DNA from: Hydractinia symbiolongicarpus
Lineage: Eukaryota; Cnidaria; Hydrozoa; Anthoathecata; Hydractiniidae
Reading direction: 5' to 3'
Assembly: GCF_029227915.1 (NCBI RefSeq)
Contig: NC_079887.1
Span: 7,564,001 to 7,628,000 of the forward strand
DNA length: 64,000 nucleotides
Positions 47,712 through 58,445 of this stretch are shown here, in pieces. Position numbers and translations under genes: made by a program. The notes below the pieces were generated by a model. It did no database searches. It was not told the origin of the DNA and saw nothing but the letters and a program-made list of their open reading frames with translations. The stretch's first letter is position 1. Each line of letters begins with the position of its first letter.

Positions 47712-50263
47712 TATAAACATCTTAAATGAAAAGCTCCAAGAAAAAGAAAGTCTTATTGAAAATATTTCGAACATATTATACGCTAGACGTATAAATAGAT
47801 ACATTTGTTTGCATCTACTTACCTAGGATTTGGACATTTTTCACAGTAGGCTTCCTCTATCATTAGCCACGTGTATTGAAGAATAGACATTTGCAATGAT
47901 AATCTTGTTAAATTAGTTGAGAGATTCCCTTCAGTTATTCATCATGTCACGAAAAAACATACGCTTCCAGGTTTGTTCTATAAGAAATGTGACCTTTCAC
48001 CATACACAGCAGAAGAATCATAAAGTGTTAACAAAAATGCTTTTGCAGCAGTTGATAAAAGATATATCTCTACAATTTATCTGGAGGTATAAGAGACGGC
48101 ATCAACAAAAAGGATTGCGTTATTACCCCCTACGAAAGACTTTCGCGTAAGGAAACAATCGAGAACACGACAACTTATTTATTTGTATCTAAGATTTATT
48201 TGCCAGTAATAAATATTTTTGTGCTAAGGAAACTGTCTTATTAAAAGGATTTTTTATTAAAATTTTATCGAACTCAAATACTTAAAATTGGTCCTGATAA
48301 AGCTTCCAAGTGATTATTTTTACTTTGCTTTAAAAAGTTTTTGTTCGCACTATATTTTTAGCTATTTAGGACACCGCATCTTGCAAGACGCTTTTTCCGT
48401 AACAAACCCAGTTGTCCCCAGACTTATGCTGTCATTTTTAATAGTTGAGATTGCAGGCAGACACGAGCAGAACTGTTTTTCAGCTCAACTTTTTTTGTCA
48501 CATGAGATAACCTTTAAGCCAGCGTTTCTGCGCATATCCCTCCATCTAGTATTACTACATTATAACTAAATTAAAGGCTTCATTCGTCCAAACGCTTACC
48601 ACAAGATTTTTCCACCGAGGACATTAATAACAACAGATAATTCAGTTTATACCAACGCCGGTTTTCACAAAATTGTAAATGACGAATTTAGCGGCGAATT
48701 AGTTACAAATTATCTTTTCACTTTTCCCTAAGAAACTAAATTTTAATTATTTAAAGAATAAACACTAAAGATTGCCTTCTGACTGGTTAAATGTTTACAA
48801 CAAAACACTTCGCCACTGAAAACATGATCTATACAAAAAAGGATTTAATGCAGTACGAACACTTTGTACAGATTTTACTTAATTCAAAATGTTTAAATAC
48901 TTTGTTGTTCCATTTTTACGAATGGAACGTTTATAAATCTTGTAAATATGGTTATCATCAGATAAAAGCCATCCAAACACAGCACATGTAAACTCCAGAC
49001 TGTTACCAATGATGAGTTCAAATTTTTGCAAAGCGAAAGGTAGTGCTTCAAAAGTACTCTGTCATCATGAAATGCAATCTTCCAGCCATGAAGTTTAATT
49101 TTTTGAATTCTTTTAACAAAGTCAATAAGTGTTGATAGACAACATCTGTAGTATGTACATTTGCACTGTCCTTGACTATATTAATATGGCGTCTCTCTTT
49201 TAAATGTGAAGTTGATTCACGGGACAAGTAGTTGGTAAAGCACTAAGTTTCAATGTTTTTTTTCAGTCTCTAAAAATCAAAACACAACAATTGTTGATCT
49301 TACATTTTTCAGACCAGAAAACTGTTCAAAAAAACATGTACATTTTGCAGACTTGCAGTGTGCCGATAGAATTTAATACGCACAATTCGTGGCTAATCTG
49401 GCACTTAAAATAGACGTGGTAAAAGTTTTGAAAGTGTAAACAAAACAAGCTCACTTGTTCGCTCAACATCTTTTTCTTCGAAGCTTCTTTCACATATGTA
49501 CACTTTTCCTTGGTCAACACGCTTCTTTAGAAAGATTTCAACAAGCGATAACGACCACACGATATTTCGTTATTGCACCCACCCAAGTTTTTTCTCCATT
49601 TTTTGTAAAAATTGTCATTTCTGATTCGTATTGTGAACATACCAACACCTTCGTAACTGAGGCACCACAAAGTCAGAAAGCACAGTTAGCAGCAGGCATG
49701 ATTATGATTTTGATAAATAAATTAATTTTTGTAATTTTATTATCTCTTGATGATAAATTAATTGTTTGGTCTTTTTTCACAATGAATTTAATTGTGAAGT
49801 GTATCACGCCTGTGAAACACAGTCTTTGAATGTGCTCGCTTTAGTCACGTGATCAAAATCGGATCGAACAAATAGCTTTAACAATAGCGCTCCAGACCAT
49901 CCCTTTTTCGAATATGGTTAAATTTAAGCAGCAAAACATATCGCACTAAAAAGTAGAAACTTTTCCTACTTTTCGGCGAAGCAAAATCAAAACATACAAA
50001 AATTCCCCCTTTACGTTTGTATCTTCGTTTAAAAAGTGACATTAATGACAGTGCTGCTCACAAGGATAACCAAATGTTTGTTGTTGTAAAATTACTAAAA
50101 AATCTCTATTTTTAGTTCAACGATAATTATTGTGGTGACAAAAAGAATATTTAAATGACGATTTAAAAAGTCGTTAATGGGAATTTCTTGTCATTGTTAA
50201 AAAACAAATTATTGTGCACTTTTAAACTTTTAACTATTCTCAGTAAATCTGTTAAACATAAGG

Positions 50264-52650
50264 ATGATATGTGCAATGTACCTGTCCCCTGTCTTAATCA
50301 TATACTGTTTTTATTTGCAGCAAGCAAGAGGTAAGATAATATTTCGCTTACCTACTATAATTTATTGTTGATTTGTATCTTTTAAATCACTACAGTAACT
50401 GAACATATTTTCCACTTCCTTGAAAATTCTAAAAAACAATGCAAGACGATAAACAAATAACGCTTTTTCCATCTTCTTTTTCAATTTAGCAAAATGTATA
50501 AAACGTCCTGGAGAAAGATACTCGCCTCACTTTGAGGGACTACCAATGGGTGAAATTGACTGTATGAAAAAATGCGAAAATAACACAAAATGCTATAGAG
50601 CGACATGGATCGGTCGCAGTTGTTATTTGCATGGGGATAATTTTTTTAAAGGAAAAGACGTCAATTCTGTTGGATACATATGTAAAGGTATCATTATTAT
50701 TGTGTTCTTACTAACAATGTGTAGTTTTAGAAACATACAAGTTAAAGATTGACATAACGGAACAACGACAATGAAGTGGATAATTTTTTCTAAAAAAAAC
50801 CTGCAGATTCAATTTTTCAACAAATTTGTTTGAATTTTAAAAAAATTGACCGTTGTCAAAGTCCTCATAAATAAAAACGAAACACCAAAACGAAACACCA
50901 AATATTTCGTCATTCAAATAATATAAGTTAACATTAACGTTCGTGTAGCTAGGTCCAATTCTATTCATATAGCTACATGAATGGTAATATATAGTTCCGT
51001 CACGTGCTTTTGTGACTCATCTAACGCCAAACTGACTAAAAAAGATATTGCTCAGCGAAAACCTGAAATGTCAACTAACTTCCACATAATTACGCGTATT
51101 TAATGTTTCTCAATTACAAGTTTGTATTTTCTTAATTTAGCTGATTGTGTAAGGAATGGACAGAAGTTTACAAGCCAAAAGTATGAATTTACATCAAACT
51201 GTCAAGAAAAATGTAGGTGCACACTTGTAGGAAAACCTGATTGTAAAAATTCTTGTCGGACAACTAGCATAAAATGTGTCAGTCCAGAAGTCAAAGTACA
51301 GTATGCTATGCCGCTAGTGGGAAGCTGCTTTTGTGGAAAGCTTTGCGTTGTACCTGGTAGGTAAATATATGTAGTATTCGTTTTTCTTAACTTAATGTTA
51401 GAGGTCTTTAATACGACTGGGGTTTCAATCGTCCAAACTTCAAATTTATTTAAACTTAACACTTATAGTACGTCACAAAAGAAAAAAGAAGTTAACAATA
51501 AATTTTTGCTTATGTCAGCACTTTTACTCTGACGACATTTAGAGCTTGAAATTTGATCAAAATACCACTGTCTACTTAAAGTTCAATTACTTTAGTTCTA
51601 AAGCGAATTTTTGCATTCTGTTTGATGTTTCAAACCAAGCCAAAGTAAAGTTATATAAAATATATTCCGGTTTTTACACAGTTCGCCTAAAAAATTCCAG
51701 ACCGAATAGGGTTAAAATAGTAATTTATGATATATTCGACATTGAATGTCTTACTTTTATTATATTTAAACTGGTTCTTATATTTTCGTGTAGATTAAAA
51801 TTCGCGCAATTATATCTTACGTACAACAAAGTCAAGTTGTTTACGCACTTAAATAATAGCATTAAATAATAAGAAACACGTGAAGTCAAAGAAAACTGGG
51901 GTCTTGGCTTGATATAAGAAAGAAAATATAGAGTCTCTGGATCATTTAAAATGACTTTATAAAGAGTAATATTTAAAATCGCTTATATCCTTCTTTAGGT
52001 AACTTTGGCATCAAAGTAAAGCAAGGTGAAACGATAGCGATAGGTTGCTCATTCAGTACGTTGTATTGGACATTTAATGGAAAAACATTGAAGAATATTG
52101 CCAAATACAAATTTAAGCGCAATTCAATCGAAGTTCGGAATGTCCAAAAAACCGATGTTGGCTCATACACATGTGGAGATAAAAAGTATTATAATATTCA
52201 CCTGACAGAAGGTAATGTATTATTTCGGTAAGGTTTATTCATTACCTGTTCTTAAAGGGCGTTAGAAGAAGAACGAATTTAAGAAACAGGTTTTTAGGGA
52301 ATATTTCAAGAATTTTTTTATTGTTAACCTACTTTATTATTCTAGATACTTGCAGCAGTACGAACACAATATACATTGTGGTATGTGGAGTTGCCAGCTT
52401 CTTGGTTGTGGTTTTACTAATAATTCTCTTCATATATAAATATAGAAACGTAGAACGTTCGAAAGTAAATAACAACACCAAGGCGAGAGTGGAGATTCCT
52501 GCACCCAATATAGACGATGCAAAATACGTGGAACTTGGCGAACATATTCGAGGCAGTTATACCGGTTTGAATGCAAGTAATGTAGCAACTTATGAAAATT
52601 CGCATTACGGTTATGAAGTTTCTCCAGCATCAGTAAATGAAACTAAATAA
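50264..52650 (+). CDS. Type I receptor: PAN/Apple - VWC - Ig - TM - ITAM tail
   Basis: Five exons joined in phase 1 (50264-50330, 50490-50687, 51141-51356, 51999-52211, 52346-52650) encode 332 residues. Exon 1 is a signal peptide (ATG 50264). Exon 2 is a PAN/Apple-like module (six Cys; CMKKC, CYRATW). Exon 3 is a VWC-like module with ten Cys (CRC, CFCGKLC). Exon 4 is a short Ig domain (Cys, Trp, then DVGSYTC). Exon 5 has a transmembrane helix (about 240-262) and a 70-residue tail. The tail contains D289-x-x-Y292-V-E-L295, seven residues, then Y303-T-G-L306, an exact ITAM pattern, plus two further tyrosines in YENS and YEVS. In other animals, phosphorylated ITAMs recruit tandem-SH2 kinases such as Syk. 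This suggests an activating surface receptor; ligand and partners are unknown. AATAAA lies at 53073-53078. Hydrozoan Alr allorecognition proteins also combine Ig-like domains with ITAM/ITIM-like tails, but this ectodomain differs. Confidence 0.85.
51412..51711 (-). mobile_element. piggyBac-type MITE, copy 3, inside receptor intron 3
   Basis: TTAA lies on both sides (51408-51411 and 51712-51715). In reverse orientation it begins CCCTATTCGGTCTGG and shares GCAAAAATTCGCT, AAATTTCAAGCT and TGACGTACTATAAGTG with copies 1 and 2. It lacks the first part of their body and is 300 bp. The opposite end has decayed to TACGACTGGGG. Confidence 0.85.
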
Positions 52651-53755
52651 TTACTGACTATAAAACAATTAGTTACAAGAGATGGTTACAAAACAAGATA
52701 AATTCTCGATCTAGCCCAGGGTGTTTGCTTGAGAATTGTATTTAAATAGACAGAGCCATTCTATTGACTTAAAACGAGAAAGTTTGTTAATATATATCTA
52801 TATGTATCTCTTTTATGTTTTTGATCCAAGAAACAAGACACCATGTGACCATATTTTATATAACCTGCGCTCCCTTTTATTTAAAAATTTAAAGTTCCTT
52901 TAAAATGATTGAACTTAACATAAATTTTCTGTAATCACTTTAAACTGCTGGTCAAACAAGTACAACATGTAATGCAAAGTATCGAAAGTGTCATTAATTT
53001 CCACATTGTTAGTTACTCTTTGATGTTTTTTATTATAGCTAAGTAAGATTTGTTAGTTCGCGACAACAGGTCAATAAAAGGTTACCTAGAGCTTAGTGAT
53101 ATATTTATCAAAATCTTTGAGCCTAATTAATAAAAATCCTTTTATACCTATGACTTAAAATTAAAATTTTATTAAAATTTATTTGTTTACACTTTTTTTC
53201 AGGGCCTCGCTTAAATTTTTGTTTAACGACGTTTTTTTGGTGCATTTTGCCGAACAACTGGAAAAGTCGTTTTAACGAGTCTCTTATGAGGACACGTGCC
53301 GTTAATTAATACGAAGTATTTAAGTTTTGCGAACATTTATTATCTCTGATTGGGCGAGTAAACAATTTTTAAATTTTCATGACTGCACGACGCGCTTCAG
53401 TACAATAGCAAATTGCTGTTGTGTCTTTTTTTCCTTCATTATACCTCTATGAATAAATGTTGCATCAAATGTTGTATCAGATGTTATACTCAAAATTGTT
53501 ATTAGCATAGCTAATAACAATATTAAGTATAAGCTTATGAAATATGCTAATTAAACTGTTTTACAAGGTAAAGGCACATCTGCAACAAAAAACATATAAA
53601 ATAAATAGAATTTAAAACACTTGTAGAATGATTGTCCAGTCAATTTTCCGTGACCGACATTTACATCCTCTGACGTTCCTATGCTAAATATACTTACAAC
53701 TTAAGAACGATTAGGCTAAGAATGGCTTTTTTCTTAATTCTTCGACATTTCCTCT
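52651..53755. other. Receptor 3' UTR and intergenic region
   Basis: Contains the likely polyadenylation signal at 53073-53078. At 53457-53490 there are inverse copies of the 12-bp minisatellite unit (ATGTTGCATCAA, ATGTTGTATCAG), an inverted outlier of the array that follows. Confidence 0.4.
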
Positions 53756-53760
53756 TTAAC

Positions 53761-54295
53761 CCAACGCAACATTTGATGCAACATTTGATACAACATTTGA
53801 TGCAACATTTGATGCAACATTTGATACAACATTTGATACAACATTGAATACAACATTTGATACAACATTTGATACAACATTTAATACAACATTTGATACA
53901 ACATTTGATACAACATTTGATACAACATTTGATACAACATTTAATACAACATTTGATACAACATTTGATACAACATTTGATACAACATTTGATACAACAT
54001 TTGATACAACATTTAATACAACATTTGATACAACATTTAATACAACATTTGATCCAACATTTGATACAACATTTGATACAACATTTGATACAACATTTGA
54101 TACAACATTTGATGCAACATTTGATACAACATTTAATACAACATTTGATGCAACATTTGATACAACATTTGATACAACATTTGATACAACATTTGATACA
54201 ACATTTGATGCAACATTTGATGCAACATTTGATGCAACATTTAATACAACATTTGATACAACATTTAATACAACATTTGATACAACATTTGATAT
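53761..54295. repeat. 12-bp minisatellite, about 44 units
   Basis: The unit is CAACATTTGATA with common variants GATG and AATA, once GATC. Because 12 is divisible by three, all frames stay open (TFDT, HLIQ and, reversed, VSNV repeats). These are not genes. The array runs directly into a Tigger transposase remnant. Confidence 0.95.
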
Positions 54296-54850
54296 TGCCA
54301 TTATTAAACGCTATATAACAAGCATTGACAGTGGCAGGTCCCCTACAAAAGTTAACATGTTAGAGGCCATGACTTTTCTATCTGCAGCTTGGAAATAAGA
54401 CTCACCAATGAAAATAACTGCTTCAGGAAAGCCGGCAAAAGTTCTGAGAACCAAGCACGAAGGTGGTATGATGAAGGTAATACCTTTTTGCAGTTTCAAG
54501 GCAGGTATGAATCTTTAATTGATTTTACAATTCATGACTAAGCAGATGCGGATGAAGATGTTGTTCCTTCAGAATGACAACTTCTCACAAATTGTAACAT
54601 CATAGCACGAGTTACTCAAAGGGCACCTGACGCAGCGGAAAATGATAATGAGAGTAATAAAGATAATGTGAATCGGGAAATGTCACCGCCAAAAAGGGAT
54701 CAAGTTCGCCAAGGTTTAGAAATTCTTCAGTCTTGCAGTCCTTACCAAGATGAGCAAAAGATGCAGATAAAAGTGGTAGATATAGCGAAACTCTATGAAA
54801 TGTCATTGTTCAAGCAAAAACAACAATCCCTTCTTACTGAATTTTTATGT
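54290..54850 (+). pseudogene. C-terminal remnant of a Tigger/pogo-type transposase
   Basis: Just after the minisatellite the reading gives a pattern typical of the end of Tigger/pogo transposases: IDSG, then KVNMLEAMTFLSAAW. A frameshift follows, then ENNCFRKAG, and later, in another frame, PKRDQVRQGLEILQ. Stops and frame changes show decay. The DDE catalytic part is missing. The frame ends where a piggyBac-type MITE inserted at TTAA (54852-54855). Confidence 0.7.
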
Positions 54851-54855
54851 TTTAA

Positions 54856-55529
54856 CCCTATTCGGTCCGGGAGGGGATTCCGCCCCCCCCCCCCTCCCCT
54901 TGAGGTTTTTTTTTAATAACTCCTTATTGCCATGTTATATGTCTATGAAACTTACTGAGTTTCAATATTTATCTTTTAGGCACCTGCATGCCAAATTTTT
55001 AGGCTACAGACCTTTCAAAGGCTTTGATATTTGCCATTACTCGAAACCACCCCTAAATATCTCTATGAAATCTCTATAATGGGGAAAGCTTAATAACAAA
55101 TGTTAGGATTATCCTTAGAACTTGAAACTTGCAACGTGATTAATCCGATTTCCCGATTTTGTCCGATTTTACCCAAAAATCGGAAAAATTTTCGGGCATT
55201 TTTTGGCAATTTCTTAGGCGATCCACGTAAAAACCGGAGAATATGTTAAATATCTTTTATTTAGCTTTAAGAAAATTCAAACACAATGCAAAAATTCGCT
55301 CTGAAACAAAAGTAATTAAACTTAAGCAGATAGTGGTATCTTTAACAAATTTCAAGCTTCTGATGACGTCACAGAAAATGTGCTGACGTTCTTTTATTGT
55401 TTGTTCCTTTTATGACGTACTATAAGTGTGCTAAGGTTGATTCAATTTGAACATCCCTATAAAAAGTTATTGAGGAGGGGGGGCGCCCCCCGGTCATAGT
55501 ATGTTCGAAAAACCCCGGAACGAATATGG
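54856..55529. mobile_element. piggyBac-type MITE, copy 2
   Basis: TTAA flanks both ends (54852-54855 and 55530-55533). The left end is CCCTATTCGGTCCGG; the right end reads CCGGAACGAATATGG. The body matches copy 1 at 4564-5289. It interrupts the Tigger transposase remnant. Confidence 0.9.
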
Positions 55530-55533
55530 TTAA

Positions 55534-56340
55534 GACCAGCCATTTTAAAATACCTTAAAAATTATTATAACCCCCAAAAGTCGTTTGTTTAGGCTATAAT
55601 TTGTTTCAATTTTCTACTGTTTTTGTTTTGCCTATCCTCGTCCTTTCTGGAAGGGCTTCTTCTTTTCGCCATTTAAATTATCAGAAAGAGAAAAAGAGCC
55701 CTAGGTACAAGGTTGACCTACCCGTTCCTTTTATTTCCAGTGTTGCTGGAAATCTGAAATACGTTTTTAACAAACTCTTGAACTCTCTTTATTTCTACTG
55801 TAATATAACAGATGAAATAAAGTTTTAGTCAGACAAAACTTTTGTAACCTGGATAAAACTTCGTCACTTTTTTTTATTTATTTTTGGTCAGATTAAGTAC
55901 ATCAAAATTTACGCAACACTATCGTGTAAAATGGTGCAATTATTTACTTATTTAGCCAGCGCTTACAACACTGCTATGACAAAATGGAATTTGGGCAATT
56001 TGAAGGATGACGCCAACTGTTGAGTATCAAGCAGAATTAAACTGCTTATTGAGATTTATATTCCTATCCCACCAGCCGACCTTAAGAAAATTCATTTTCG
56101 CGATAACAGCAAATACTAACAAGAATTCCACGAAAAAAGAACCAAAAACTATTTTTTAAGGATTTGAACTTTTTTTGTTGAAAACAAAAAAAGACAAGCT
56201 GAAGTTGCGAATTGCACTAAATTTTAAATAAGACAAGAAAAATAAGCGAAAGTAGATTTTTTTGAGGCAAATCTTTTTGCAATGCACTGAAAGAAAGCTT
56301 AATTGAAACATTGAGTTTTTTATATTGAAGAAGAACTACT
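55534..56340. other. Intergenic, no recognised gene
   Basis: AT-rich; short open frames without recognisable domains. Confidence 0.3.
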
Positions 56341-56342
56341 TT

Positions 56343-56455
56343 GTTCATCACTAACGTACTGCCAAGCAGTGAGCGGGATTCGATCCGCGGTCCCCAGAAC
56401 TGGGAGGCGCAGACGAACCCACTACACTACGTGCGGCAATATGTTAGTGATGAAC
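56343..56455 (-). mobile_element. tRNA-like SINE head or tRNA pseudogene between inverted repeats
   Basis: GTTCATCACTAAC and GTTAGTGATGAAC form exact flanking inverted repeats. Between them, on the minus strand (56437-56360), lies tRNA-like text: an A-box-like TAGTGTAGTGG, a B-box-like GGATCGAATCC, and TGCC/GGCA at the ends. The anticodon loop lacks the usual U33 and most of the acceptor stem is mispaired, so it is unlikely to be a working tRNA. The D-arm resembles that of Val or Asp tRNAs. Confidence 0.6.
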
Positions 56456-56493
56456 TCAGATATTTTATCCGGATGGTGTGTATTACATATGTG

Positions 56494-56568
56494 AATATTT
56501 ATCATAGCACATCCGTATTTCATTCTTAACTGTTAAGAATGAAATACGGGTGTGCTATGATAAATATT
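56494..56568. repeat. 75-bp palindrome
   Basis: The left arm begins AATATTTATCATAGCACA and the right arm ends TGTGCTATGATAAATATT. The arms meet at TTCTTAACTGTTAAGAA, with about one mismatch per arm. It lies about 40 bp from the tRNA-like hairpin and may belong to the same mobile unit. Confidence 0.8.
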
Positions 56569-57584
56569 TGTCTATGTATTGAGTTTTTTGTTTCGCTTTT
56601 TAAATATTTTAAGTAAATTTTGAGGAAGAAAATATCTCTTTCTGGAGAACAACGCATAATAGAGCATGCAAAGCATTCATTACAAAGGTGTGCATGAAGG
56701 TACATCACGTCAGATAGTCAATATAGTGTAGATTTTGGACCAATGCGTATATGTGCGATGTAGGATAGGTGAGATAATATTATAATGTTTAAGCATATAG
56801 TGAGACATTGATTTCATTTTTTTTTATGTATATACTGCTTTAGTTACGTCCTTTAGTTACTGCTTTTGCGACGTCGAAAAGTATGTATTCCGTGAAAATT
56901 TTCGTCGCATTTATATACTTCGCGAAGTTTATTTTTGCGAATAAAACAGTTTAACCTTTCTGCAAAGAGTTATTTTCGCCAATCTAGTATTCCTTTTTTA
57001 CAATTTTAATTTATTTTACGCCTGTTGAGATAAGGTCGCCTTAACTAAACTGGCACATGACACAGAGGTTGACTATTACTTTAATCAATACAAACGATTA
57101 AAATCATACGTTTTGTAGTTGGTTTTAGGAAAATTCGAATTCGCATTTCCGAGAATTTTCGAGCAGACAAATTTTAATAGAAATGGTTAAAGTCTGCTTA
57201 GGCATGCAGTCCATCATTCAAAACACAATTTAAATAACTTTTTGCAACATTTCTTTTCACCACTTCCTTATATTAATATTATATGTACATAATATATTAT
57301 ACCCTGTTATATATTTATATACCCAAAATTCTACTTACAAAAATTATTGCAACTGAAACTTATGCAAATACACTTTTCACCAAACCTCAAAAAATCGTGA
57401 AGGTAAAAGAATTTTCATACAGGTCGCAAAATCACAGGATCTGGAGGAGCTAAATTTCCCATTGTATGGGGCTCCGCGCAATTTTTATTGATAAGAACCT
57501 CTATATGATGGCACCTGGTTATAGTCTAGTCTTTTTAGAGCCTATACGAAATGCATACACACTTTGCAATTATTTTCATTAATT
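56569..57584. other. Intergenic and CFAP410 3' UTR
   Basis: No other gene is seen. A TTTATT at 57484-57489 reads AATAAA on the minus strand, about 100 bp past the CFAP410 stop codon, a likely polyadenylation signal. Confidence 0.4.
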
Positions 57585-58445
57585 TCATTTCTCAACATCT
57601 TCGACAAGTTTCAAATCTTGAGAATCATTCTCAAATTGACTTGATATCAAGGTAGAAGCTTCAGCAACAACTTGTCGCAGTTCATGAGAATCTAAATCAT
57701 TTATCAGCAGTAGCACTGCTTTTAAAGTATTTGATTCGTTTTCATTGGAAACAGTTGCTAGGTTACCGGTCGATGGATTTGCATCGTCAGCATCCTGATT
57801 AGCATCGTCGTCATCCTGATTAGCATCAATCGAACAACTCACTCCTAAACTTAAATCGAGTTCTGTCGCGTTATGCTCAATGCATGGAATCTCATCATTC
57901 TCTGAAATAGATGGTTTCTCTTCATCATTGGAATTTAACAAGCTGATTTGCCGCAGCACATCGTCTGGTGATAACGTGTGATTTAAATCAAGTTCATCGA
58001 AAGTTGGTAGTGTTAGATCGTCCTCAAAGAGTTCACCTTTGTCCATAGCTAACCGTAGTTCATCTTCAGTCACCTCAATATTATCTATTTTCGATAAAGA
58101 CGGCAAGTTTCTCAAGATTGTCTCTCTGTAATTTAATGATGTCTTTACGCAGGGATTGTCTTCAAGCCAGATAGCTTTTAACCGTGTTAAATTTTTAAGA
58201 TATGTAATTTCTTTCATAGTTTGAATTTGATTTTTACGTAAATACAGTTCCTTTAGTTTTGGGCAAAATGATAAATCTTTTAACGTTAAAACGTTGTTCA
58301 CGCTTAGGTTTAAGACTTCTAGATTTACCATTTGTCGTACGATAGATATATCTGAAATATTGCTCCCCCAGCAATTCAAGTTTTTAACGTGAGCTAAACA
58401 TGACGCATGAGATCTCCCAAGTGACTGCTTCTCTGTGAGAGACAT
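57585..58445 (-). CDS. cfap410: CFAP410 (C21orf2) orthologue, ciliary leucine-rich-repeat protein
   Basis: The 286-residue single-exon protein follows the human CFAP410 layout (256 residues). An N-terminal leucine-rich-repeat region (about residues 20-95) has LNCWGS, LEVLNLSVN, LKELYLRKNQI and IWLEDNPC. An LRR cap with LRNLPSLSKIDN and VTEDEL follows. A variable acidic linker comes next, then a C-terminal helical segment with LKAVLLLINDLDSHEL (about 250-268), matching the family's oligomerising end. CFAP410 acts at basal bodies and cilia and works with NEK1 in vertebrates. The linker contains an Asp/Asn/Ala-rich repeat (DANQ units). The start ATG is at 58443-58445. The lack of introns is notable, but the frame is intact and conserved. 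Confidence 0.92.
   Translation of the reverse strand: MSLTEKQSLGRSHASCLAHVKNLNCWGSNISDISIVRQMVNLEVLNLSVNNVLTLKDLSFCPKLKELYLRKNQIQTMKEITYLKNLTRLKAIWLEDNPCVKTSLNYRETILRNLPSLSKIDNIEVTEDELRLAMDKGELFEDDLTLPTFDELDLNHTLSPDDVLRQISLLNSNDEEKPSISENDEIPCIEHNATELDLSLGVSCSIDANQDDDDANQDADDANPSTGNLATVSNENESNTLKAVLLLINDLDSHELRQVVAEASTLISSQFENDSQDLKLVEDVEK

Larger units (their letters stand above)
45647..50263. other. Intergenic, with Tigger-type remnants
   Basis: It holds a full Tigger-type MITE (47201-47711) and a lone end of a related element at about 46273-46345 (ACAGTTGACTCC, then repeated ATAATTCGAA). The rest shows no gene. The part next to 50263 should contain the receptor promoter, but no element can be assigned. 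Confidence 0.4.

Noticed and set aside
50321-50330. A 10-bp microexon between TTTGCAG and GTAAGA
   Set aside because: The upstream sequence is an open signal-peptide frame starting at 50264 that runs through this point, so one 67-bp first exon explains it better and gives the right phase.
51351-51362. Alternative donor AG|GTAAAT at the end of the VWC exon
   Set aside because: It would end in phase 2, whereas the Ig exon needs phase 1; the G|GTAGGT donor at 51357 fits.
53756-54398. Long open frames encoding TFDT, HLIQ and VSNV repeats on both strands
   Set aside because: They are the 12-bp minisatellite read in different frames; 12 is divisible by three, so frames stay open without selection.
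56360-56437. Functional tRNA on the minus strand
   Set aside because: The anticodon loop lacks U33 and the acceptor stem is mostly unpaired; a SINE or pseudogene is more likely.
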